DNA of 64,000 nucleotides from the NCBI RefSeq assembly GCF_030253575.1, contig NC_080564.1:28422561-28486560 (forward strand), given 5' to 3'. Below the pieces are notes generated by a model. That model ran no database searches, had not been told where the DNA came from, and saw only the letters and a list, made by a program, of their open reading frames with translations. The DNA comes from Rhododendron vialii. Lineage: Eukaryota > Streptophyta > Magnoliopsida > Ericales > Ericaceae. The position numbers and the translations under genes are program-made. This document shows positions 55,680-64,000 of this stretch, piece after piece (the first letter of the stretch is position 1; every line of letters starts with the position of its first letter).

Positions 55680-56440
55680 ACATCTCCAGGCTCTTATTCT
55701 ATATGTATCATTTCTGCCTCAACCGGTATTACCTCACCAAGCTCTCACTCTCGTCTATTCTATAACGATGTTTTGACGGAATCTAGCAAACTCGATGATA
55801 GTCTTCCTGCATGAGATCCATGAGAACTCGGATTGGTTTGTTGAGATCAAGAGACATAACCACACGATTAACAGCATCTCTTTTTTCTCCTTGAGACCTC
55901 TTACCTTATTAGCAGCATCTCTTTCAATCCTAAATTCAAGCCTAACCACACGATTAACAACTTTTCCAACTGGATCAAGGCCTTGTTGAGTTTTTGCCTC
56001 TTTCTTCTCAACATGAGAAGAAGCCTCGATCATCCTTCGAAGGTGTGTCAAAGCTCGGTTGAGCAGAAGGGATCGAGCTTTGACGCACCTTCGAAGGATG
56101 ATCGAGGCGAAGAAAGAGGTAAAACTCAATGAGGCCTTGAATCAGTTAGAAAAGCTGCTAATCGTGTGGCTAAGCTTGAATTTAGGATTGAAAGAACTGT
56201 TGTTAACAAGGTCGGAGGTCCAAACTATGATTGCATCAAACATCGAGGAGTAGAATTTTCTTATGTCTCTTGATCTCAACAAACCAATCCGAGTTCTCAT
56301 GGATCTCATGCAGGAAGACTATCATCGAGTTTGCGAGATTCCGTCAAAACATCGTTATAGAATAGACGAGAGTGTGAGCTCGGTGAGGTAAGGTGGTTGG
56401 TTAGGTAGACATGATACGTATAGAATAAGAGCTCGGATGT
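55680..56440. repeat. Long near-palindrome with coding-like arms
   Basis: The left arm 55680-56057 is the reverse complement of the right arm 56074-56440, separated by a 16-base loop (56058-56073). Pairing is very good at 55736-55855 against 56268-56375 and next to the loop, and weaker in the middle, where the right arm has small deletions. Minus-strand reading of the left arm gives VEKKEAKTQQGLDPVG and NRVVRLEFRIERDAANKVRG, a charged helical protein of unknown family; the right arm encodes the same with frameshifts. It looks like an inverted duplication of one exon, as found in natural hairpin-RNA loci. Confidence 0.88.
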
Positions 56441-58343
56441 GTATGTTAGTGCTGGTCCGTTTTTGTTTTCTGTTTAGGGAGGCGTGTTCATTAAAAAAAA
56501 ATGATCATGTGCTTCGCGTTCCATTGACTTTTGATTTTAGGTTTACCAATTTCTCATCGCTATGCAATAATTAATGTTTTCTACAGTATGTTTGAGGAAT
56601 TTGAGGTCTCGTTTCGGATCAACTTCAAGAATCCTGTACAACTAACAATTAAGTTTCGGCCAGGATGGATGTTTTTTGGTCTTAATTAAGAAGATTAAGA
56701 CAAATTACGATACAGTGGAAACTGATGATCTTGTGGAAGGAAAAAACGTTAGAAGCCCCTCTTTGAGTCTAGACAATTTCATATTGGCAATTTTATTCCA
56801 AAGAAAATTTTTACTTATAGCCCAGGTGAGTCTTTGAGCAATTTCGCATTACAGAATCAAAGTTGAAGGCATTCTAAAGCATCATTGGCTTGTTAAACTT
56901 CTTGGAAGAGGTAAAACTCACGCGATACATATAGGAATCACTAAGAGTTTCTATCATTGTTAGTTATTTGGGTTGGGTCTAGCTTGCTGTATTGTTGACC
57001 ATAGCTAAAGCAATTTTAGACTACCTCTTGAACTTGACTTTTGACCCCAATCCCTCGTTCATTTGTTTGGAAAATTTTGTGTTGAGAATTTTTCCAAGGC
57101 AGTGAGAACATAATATTTTTCAGCGTGTTAACCATTCGAATGCTTTGTCGTCTGTTCCAATAGGGGCAGTACTTATTACTTAACTATCGTACTTTGACCG
57201 GAACATTCACCTTTTGAACACATTATTTGTTTGTTCAAACTCATGTTGGTAACTTGGTACACTAATTCCTAATGCATATCCTTGCCAAAAACTTTTGGAT
57301 TTTCTTTCCTAGCTCTAATAGACTTTCCTATGTTCAATATATCTTTGTGGTTTCCGAAGGTCAGGGGTGATCTTCGTTGTTCACCAAGATTGGGTCGATC
57401 TTTGTGGTTGCTACTGTGAGTGAAAACGAGAGACTATGGATCAGGGTAATTCGTATGCATTTAGTAGTTTGGCATGTAAATAGAAATGTGGAGATTTCGG
57501 TTGATTGGTTGGCTGGTGTAGTTAGTAGCTAGGAAAGAGGAATGCTTGAAAGACACGACGTGTTGGGAAGATTGCTGCTATTGACTTGGTAGAGTCTTTG
57601 GTATCAAGGGGTTTTGCAAGTATTTATATTACTAGGATTGGTTGAGCCCATGATTTTTTCCTGAGTTTGGGTTTGCTACGTGCAAAACTTTTCATTTGTT
57701 ATTGTAGTTTATTTCTTTTACATGTTTTGTTTGATTTTTTTACAATTCCTGTCAGTTTGTGAGCTGAAAATAGCAGATGGTAGTTCTAAGCTTATTCTGA
57801 TTGTTGAACTTCAGTTGGCAATTTCGTTCCAAAGTGAAAACATGAGCTTACCTTGTGTAGAAATTTTTTCACGTTTGACCCCTACCCCTCGTTGATTTGT
57901 TTGGAAAAAGCTTTCTGGACTATGTGTTAAATTTTTTTCGAAGGAAGTGAAAACATTATCTTTTTTTTGCGAGTGAACCATTCAAACACTTTGTCATCCG
58001 TTCCACCAGGGGCAGTTCTTAATTGTAGTACCTTGACCGAACGTTCACCAATGGAAAGCGCACCATTTGCATACATTTTTTGTTTGTTCAAACTCATGCG
58101 TTGGACATATTTAGATGTGTTTCAGTATGTGTTGGTAGAAACATTGGAATTTCAGGGATTCCAATAGTGTTTAGTTTCGGTCTCCCAGAAAAGGAAACAT
58201 AAACAAACGTTTTGGCCGTCCTGATGAAACGAAACCAAAATTTGTCTCTTGGTTAGAACTCCATCCCCCCCTCCTCCTCTCTATCTGTCGTAACGTTATA
58301 ATAAGTTCATGTTCTAATGGACCCCTTGTGTTAAAAATTGAAG
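56441..58343. repeat. Intergenic DNA with a duplicated block (57040-57250 and 57880-58100)
   Basis: Phrases cgttcatttgtttggaaaa, ccattcgaatgctttgtcgtc, aggggcagtacttatta and tttgtttgttcaaactcatg recur about 840 bases later with 10-20 percent differences by eye. It lies upstream of the MATE exons. I could not identify MATE transmembrane exons in it. Confidence 0.6.
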
Positions 58344-59019
58344 GTACCGCGAGAGGATGTGGGTGGCAGAAGATTGGTGCATTTGTGAATCTAGGAGCTT
58401 ATTACCTTATCGGCCTCCCTTCCGCAAACTTCCTAACTTTTGTCCTCCACTTCGGAGCAAAGGCAAGAAATTTATTTTCTTTTGCTTCGTTGTTCATGTA
58501 TTGTTTGTTGTTCTAGTCTTGGTGTCATTGGATCCACTTCTTTTGCAGGGCCTGTGGATGGGTATCATAAGTGGGAGTGCTTCACAAGCACTAGTTCTGT
58601 TGGTCCTTACCATTTACACATGCAGATTGGGAGCGTCAAGTGATTTATAACTCTGGATGTACAGACCAGTTTATGTGCCTTCGACTTATCGTTGGGGTTC
58701 AATCTCACCGTACACTAAGGTGGCGCCCATTAAAAGTGGGGACAATGTCTTGAATAGACAGGTTTCACTAGTGTATACTGGATAGGACCTAGGAGGTTTC
58801 ATACTTTAGATTTAGGAAATAGCAAACTCTTTGAAGAGAGCAAACCCCTAAGTTAGGCCAACCCATAGGTTAACTAAAGCAATCTTTCTAACTGACCCAC
58901 TATGAAGAGTTACATGGATCTGGTTTCCATTGACTGATCATGTCTTTGTTGTTTTTCAGGCAAGAAAGGCTAGGGATGGAGTTGCAAACAAGTTTATCCA
59001 ACGCTACTTTCTCAAGTGA
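58344..59019 (+). pseudogene. MATE/DETOXIFICATION transporter, 3' exons only
   Basis: Exon 58344-58462 encodes TARGCGWQKIGAFVNLGAYY followed by LIGLPSANFLTFVLHFGAK, the hallmark of the late transmembrane part of plant MATE (DTX) carriers. It is followed by a GC-AG intron (AAG|GCAAGA...TTGCAG, 58463-58548) and exon 58549 on with GLWMGIISGSASQALVLLVL. After TIYTC the frame runs to a stop at 58647 without a clear donor; a last exon ARKARDGVANKFIQRYFLK is at 58960-59019. MATE proteins export metabolites or toxins with 12 membrane segments; here only the last two or so remain. The upstream exons are not in the window, so this is a 5'-truncated gene. Confidence 0.8.
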
Positions 59020-59738
59020 AAGACCATTTGAAGCTTAATAATTTTGCATGCAATGATGCAAAGCAAAATCTCTAACTCGGTCTTCATAGGTTAACCAAAA
59101 AAGGCAGAGTTGCTTATTCGAATTTGGTTTCGAAAACTTATCGAGTTTCAAATATTGTAAAAAGCTTGGGTTGTTCATCTTTCAATCAAATATCAAATGA
59201 AATTCAGTTGAGCCAATCACAAGCCTTACTCGAGGTGCTCGAGTACTTGATTTTTCTTTCTTCTTCTTCTTTTTTACAGTACAAGCTTAGTGAGTTGAGC
59301 AATGCTAGGACCACAACTTTAAAATTGGAACCATTTAATGCATGCGGATCCCTATACATCGGACAGCTCCGAACGCAATTATGTCTGGAGCTGTGTCTCG
59401 AAGTTGTGTTCCTAGACTTTTTGTGGTCAATGATTAGTGAGTTTTACAGTTTGAAAATTGTGATCCTAATCTACTGGTAAGTAGTTTTTAACATTTTAAA
59501 AACAAAACAAGGAGATTCATACATTATGATCATCCCAAACATCCCAGAATAACATATAATATTTAAGGTTCAGTAAAACTGCAGACAAACCCATGTGCAG
59601 CACGTGGCTTCTCATTCTTTTTCCCATACCCAAGCCTCAATCCATTCAACCAACCGATTCAATGAACCAAACAAGACCCCCACAACCTCAAACCACCATC
59701 TCCTCCTTTTCCCCTTCAAATCTCCCCCTCACACTCAA
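59020..59738. other. Spacer between the MATE remnant and the membrane-protein gene
   Basis: No gene supported; the frame at 59124-59480 has no domain and poor composition. 59590-59738 is CA-rich and probably the 5' leader of the next gene. Confidence 0.4.
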
Positions 59739-60167
59739 ATGAGGTTCCTACATTTGAACCTGACCAGATCCAAAGCCAAAACATTCTTCTTCTCCCTCTT
59801 GATCTCCTCCTCCATCCTCATCTCCTACATCGGCCGGTCCACCGACTGGTCGTCTGTCGTCATAACATCCCTTGTACAGGTCGCCGGTGCTTTCTTCTTG
59901 GTTGCATTGGTAGTCGTGGCCGCACGCGCCACCGTGGTGGCTTGGATCACGGTGCTGGTGCTCCTGGCCTTCGCGGGGAACCGTCGCCGGGTACTTGTTG
60001 CTCAGGGGAGGAAAATCACCACTGAAGTTGCTATGTATTTGGTTAAGGTTGTGATCAAAGAAAGGTCTGGTGTGGCTGCCGTTGCTTGTGCCACTGTCAT
60101 AAGCTTAATGGCCATGAGGTTCCTCAGAAATGCATGGTATATTGGTCCTACAGTTATACTAGACTAG
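59739..60167 (+). CDS. Small conserved plant membrane protein of unknown function
   Basis: 142 residues from MRFLHLNLTRSKAKTFFF. The ATG at 59739 is preferred to the one at 59595 because the intervening 48 residues are His/Ser/Pro-rich, unlike a protein N-terminus of this kind, and read like a leader. Hydrophobic segments at about 17-34 (FFFSLLISSSILISYIG) and 38-80 (SSVVITSLVQVAGAFFLVAL and ATVVAWITVLVLLAFAG) are separated by short basic loops; NRRRVLVAQGRK follows, then a weaker segment at 110-128 (SGVAAVACATVISLMAM). So three to four membrane spans. GC content and codon use fit a real gene. I sense similarity to uncharacterised plant transmembrane proteins but can name none. Single exon. 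Confidence 0.72.
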   Translation: MRFLHLNLTRSKAKTFFFSLLISSSILISYIGRSTDWSSVVITSLVQVAGAFFLVALVVVAARATVVAWITVLVLLAFAGNRRRVLVAQGRKITTEVAMYLVKVVIKERSGVAAVACATVISLMAMRFLRNAWYIGPTVILD

Positions 60168-60634
60168 ATTGACAAATATAGAGATCTTTTTTTGTTAGTT
60201 ATTTTCCTTCTCATTTGCTGGGATTTTCCCTTCTTTTTTTTTTTTTGGGTGACTTTTTGGTCCCTCTCTGACTGTCTGTTTTGTGTGAACTGTGGACTAT
60301 GATGTACTTATATCAGGAAACATAATACTACCATTATTACTACCATTACTCTGGATTGTAAGATTTTGCAGCACATACGTACTTATAGTGTGGTGTTGTT
60401 GGTGCTGGATCTGGAGATCCTGTAGAGCGGCATGTTCTACGGGTTTAAAAATGAACTCTTTCAGGAAAAGTTTACTCTTTTTTGGAAGAGTTTGTTTTTA
60501 ATCCGAACTATTAATTATCGAGATGGATGATCCGGATGCACCCTGCAAATGCACTCCATATGGAGCTGCTTTGCAAGGTTTCCGATTCCGTTGATGTTGC
60601 CTGCTGGTAAAGGAAGGGATCCTCTCCAACGGAC

Positions 60635-60748
60635 CTGTCCAAGTCCTTTGTGGGCCCTCCTCAGGGTAATTCCAAAGTCGAAACCATTTATCTGTCCAAG
60701 TCCTTTGTGGGCCCTTCTCAAGGTAATTTCGAAGTCGAAATCGTTTAT
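60635..60748. repeat. Two tandem 57-bp repeats
   Basis: ctgtccaagtcctttgtggg begins at 60635 and again at 60692. The copies differ at about six positions. They lie in the 3' flank of the membrane-protein gene. Confidence 0.9.
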
Positions 60749-60960
60749 TTTTAAAACTCATTAAGACCATAAATCATTTCAAAAATATTCATTCATCGGA
60801 TAATGTATTTCAAAATATATTTATGATGCAAAATTGAGAAAATTAAAATTTGAAATACTGGGTCGGAACTTATTCTTTGCAACATAAACGCACTGAGAAC
60901 ATATCAATCATTGCGAACATGGTTTTCTAAGCGACTGCTGGTGAAATCTTCTTCCATTTA

Positions 60961-61175
60961 GACTCTGTTTGTTTCAACGGAAAATGTTTTATGCTTAAAA
61001 ATATTTTCCATGTAAAATGATTTTTACAAAAATAAAGTTTTCGTATGTGTTTTTCAATGTTTGGTTGGTAGTTGTAAATACTTTTTGAATACAATTATTT
61101 TTACTCCAATCGATTAATGGGAGGGTTTGGAGTAGTTTTTTAATCCATACTCTTCAGTAAAGGATATGGGTGTAC

Positions 61176-61245
<70 letters not shown>

Positions 61246-61530
61246 TTATCTCTGATTGGCTTCAGGTGAAGAAAGAGTGAAAGGATCGGAGAGAGGTAAT
61301 TCATGTAAGGGGGGAGAGGAACGAAATTGGAGAGAGAGGGAGAGGAGTTGTTAACTGCTGGGTTTCAGAGAGGAGATCAACGGAAACGGTAAAATGACTT
61401 ACGAAGGTTTTGCCGGTAAATCGTTTTACATCAATTGATGGAAAATATACTCATATTTTGTGCAACCAAATACTAAAAAATAGGTAAAAATATTTTATCC
61501 AAAAATATTTTACGTTCAAACAAACGAAAC
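60961..61530. mobile_element. MITE with a long (AG)n inside
   Basis: gactctgtttgtttcaacgg at the left is mirrored by acgttcaaacaaacgaaacc at the right, flanked by tta on both sides (60958-60960, 61531-61533), which fits PIF/Harbinger-type insertion. A (AG)n run of about 63 bases lies at 61180-61242. Non-coding. Confidence 0.7.
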
Positions 61531-61925
61531 CTTAGAATTTTTGGAATTGGTGTTCCTTATCCTTAAAAAGGCCCACATTTGACACTAACAAAATCCTTAA
61601 AAACGTCAAATGGGCCTTTTTTTTCCCCTCTATACCTAACTCTCTAACACAATTTTTGGGTCTCATTTTTAACATTTTTTTTAAGAGTCAACTGTGGATG
61701 CTAGAGGTTTTTAACCTTTAGCCTTTTGTTTTTAAGCCCAACAACGATGGGAAACCTTTTTCAGGAAGATGGCCCACATAGCCTGATGGATCTTCCATTC
61801 ACCAAATTGGAGTAGAAAACTGTCCAAAGTTTCAATTAAAATTGACAGCCACATCCAAGTTTTCATCAAAACATTTACAAAAAATCTATTTCGATTCCTG
61901 AAATAAAACAGGAAAATGACAACCC

Positions 61926-62014
61926 ATGACGTGTTTTGATAATTAATACCTGCCGAGAATATTTGTTAATACTGAAAATATCCTTAGCAGGTATTAATTA
62001 TCAAAACACGTCAT
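61926..62014. mobile_element. Small foldback with perfect 28-bp arms
   Basis: 61926-61953 (atgacgtgttttgataatta...) and 61987-62014 are exact reverse complements; pairing continues imperfectly outward to about 61913 and 62029. MITE-like, non-coding. Confidence 0.8.
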
Positions 62015-62945
62015 TGACTATCATTTTTCCAAATAAAATTGGATTTAGTAGAGCTCTCTTTGAGATCTTCAGGAATTATTAAGAGAAACGGTCATTTTGA
62101 CACTCCAATATTTTTAACGACCACATAATTATTTTTCACGACCTTACATGTGCTGACCAAGGGCGTTGGGACGGCATCACAAGGAGCACTCAATAATTTT
62201 TAGCTTCATGACTTTTATCTTGATCGTGTCTCTGTTCTCTTTCGTTTAACAAGTCCACAGATTTCCAATTTTAAATATCCAAAAATATCTAAAACCTAAC
62301 AGTCAAACTTATCTCGCTGAAGAAAAGGTTGAAGAAGCTTCGGCTAAGCTTCGAGGAGGCATAACATATGTTTGTGGGCTTTTTCCAAACCCACTTTGGT
62401 AATCAAATCTTTCCGTGCTTTAGAGTTCTTCTATTACATCCACCATACCAAAAATAAGTTAATTCGATGTTATCCATACATACATGATCGCAAGCATATC
62501 TATTATGAGATAATAAGGTTTTGACCAAAGATGTCCCTTTTATTTTTTTTATTCATGATAAATGTATTCAAAAAATATTGATCGATATTTGATCTTAGTG
62601 ATCAACATATTTTTTACATAGCCTATGTCCTCGACAATAACTATTAAAAATGAAGGTTGCAGGGTGGGACCCCCAAAAATGATATGCAATCTCTAAACGG
62701 AGAGGATTCGCTTTCTTTTTCTAATAATGATAATGATTGATTACGTAACATGTTTTTTTTTATATATTTATGTACTCAATATGACCCTCGAGAATTTGTT
62801 GAAAGAGATGTTTTTTCTTTAAAAGTTCCGTTACTATACTTCATACTCATATGTATTCAGCCTAATTATACAAGCGTTCGACTACATTTAGCATATATAT
62901 ACTTCTATACATCCCGCTAATAAAGAGTTAGAATTAATTCTAAGA

Positions 62946-63063
62946 AAATGATATTGGCATTCCAAAAATTGATGCAGGCACTCCAAAAAACAAAGAAAAG
63001 TGGTTTTGGAGTTACACTGATTTTGGAGTGCCTGCATCAATTTTGGGAGTGCCAATATCATTT
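62946..63063. mobile_element. 118-bp foldback MITE
   Basis: aaatgatattggcattccaa...gatgcaggcactccaaaa pairs with ttttggagtgcctgcatc...ggagtgccaatatcattt. Flanking duplication not clear. Confidence 0.8.
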
Positions 63064-63899
63064 CCCTAATTCTATGCTTCAACATAAAAAGATTTATTGA
63101 AGAGTTGGAATCAACGTTTTGAGTATCGTTTCATACTAGTCGGTATGTACATACCGTTTTAGCACAATATCGATACATTAAACTGGCCGGTATCGGTAGA
63201 TACCAGGTGACTATATATTGGACAATCTCAATTGTATTATATTTTCTTTTTCTTTTTTTCGTTTTTTAGGAGGTAATTCCATAATTAGTAGTTTTGTACT
63301 AGAAATTACAGTATATTTTTGTCTCATAATACACGATCTTCATAATTATTGATACCATCACTATTTTTACTATAGATATCTTCATAAATAATCAATGTTT
63401 TGAGCTATTTAAGCATACATATAAATATATTTTATTAATCGCGCAAAATCAGAAATGATAACCAAAATTACAACTATAACGATATTTATCGTACCAATAA
63501 AAAATGATAATGTTATCGATATAGTATTTAGAAACTTGGATGGAATTAATGCCGTAGTAAATTACTAGAGAAATAAATCCTACCAAAAGAAAAGACTTAT
63601 AATTTATATTTTTCCTATCCCAAAGAAATTAAAGACACAGTTTTCCATGCACAACTTTTCAAGTAAGAAACTATTAAAAATTAATTGCGGATCAAAAAAA
63701 AAAAACTATTAAAAATTAATTGAGGTTAGCTCAATTGATACTTATCCAAAGCAAAGATTGATTATTTATTTTCCCCTCAGAGTTTGTATTTGTTTTGATT
63801 TTTATTTTCTTGATGAGCTAAGTAATTATTATGGGTTATTCCTTTGATTCAAGGAAAATAATTTTTACACTCCATTTTTTATGCATATCTTCTTGTAGG
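63064..63899. other. AT-rich 3' end of the window
   Basis: No gene. 63110-63200 contains a cggtatcg-type repeat also seen near 14890 and 30970. A 15-20 bp word (actattaaaaattaattg) is repeated at about 63669 and 63704. Confidence 0.4.
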
Positions 63900-64000
63900 T
63901 AGGGTTGTAAACGAACCGAATCGAGTCGAATATTAGAATGTTCAGATTCGTTCATTATATTTTTTAGTGAACTCAAGCTCGAGCCGAACTCAAACTGAGC
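63900..64000. mobile_element. Left end of a hAT-type MITE, cut by the window edge
   Basis: tagggttgtaaacgaaccga matches the terminus style of the element at 34040 (tagagctgcaaacgagtcga), followed by ctcaagctcgagccga words. The right end is outside the window. Confidence 0.6.

Noticed and set aside
59124-59480. 118-residue frame between the MATE remnant and the membrane protein
   Set aside because: No domain, biased Leu/Ser composition, and no start or splice context.
1-64000. CRISPR arrays, bacterial operons, integrons or phage
   Set aside because: No regular repeat-spacer arrays, ribosome binding sites or bacterial genes; introns and transposons show a plant nuclear genome.

Overview
This is a gene-poor stretch of a flowering-plant nuclear genome, most likely a woody eudicot; I cannot name the species. 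It has AT-rich DNA with GT-AG introns, plant gene families (GDSL lipase, PB1-domain protein, MATE/DTX transporter) and a dense, nested load of plant transposons with initiator-Met-tRNA primer sites. No CRISPR, rRNA, tRNA gene or bacterial-type operon is visible.

Layout. 0-9.4 kb: a possible 38-codon gene at the left edge, a 1.4 kb palindromic minisatellite built from 'gaattcacaccc'-like words, a decayed 3'-5' exonuclease fragment, several MITEs and a 1.45 kb Helitron. 9.4-11.1 kb: PB1-domain gene copy 1, with an intron. 11.8-18.2 kb (unit A) and 18.3-32.7 kb (unit B): an old tandem duplication. Unit A keeps an intact five-exon GDSL esterase/lipase. In unit B only a broken last exon survives, and the unit is inflated by a 136-bp satellite, a solo LTR, a gag-only copia element with a MITE in one LTR, a TRIM, a Helitron and a hAT MITE. 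Unit A supplies the empty site for many of these. 33-45.4 kb: a second tandem duplication carrying PB1 copies 2 and 3, both intronless. 45.4-53.5 kb: scrambled duplicated gene fragments (GRF-type zinc finger, RNase H, coiled-coil pieces) and large inverted repeats. 53.5-56.4 kb: a chromovirus integrase/chromodomain remnant split by a 1.54 kb LTR retroelement, followed by a 0.76 kb near-palindrome. 58.3-60.2 kb: the 3' exons of a MATE transporter and an intact small membrane-protein gene. 60.2-64 kb: MITEs and AT-rich DNA.

The most unusual object is the retroelement at 53853-55390. It has LTRs, a tRNA-Met primer site, a polypurine tract and a perfect 5-bp target duplication, but no gag or pol. 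Its single open ORF encodes what reads as a double-stranded-RNA-binding domain followed by a charged helix. It lies close to two hairpin-forming inverted repeats (50354-50744 and 55680-56440). A link between the dsRNA-binding ORF and such hairpins or RNA silencing is only an inference.

Genes likely to be functional: the GDSL lipase (15382-17106), the PB1 genes (35973-36578, 41899-42489, perhaps 9824-11106) and the membrane protein (59739-60167). They show no evident common pathway. All domain names come from reading motifs by eye, without database searches.
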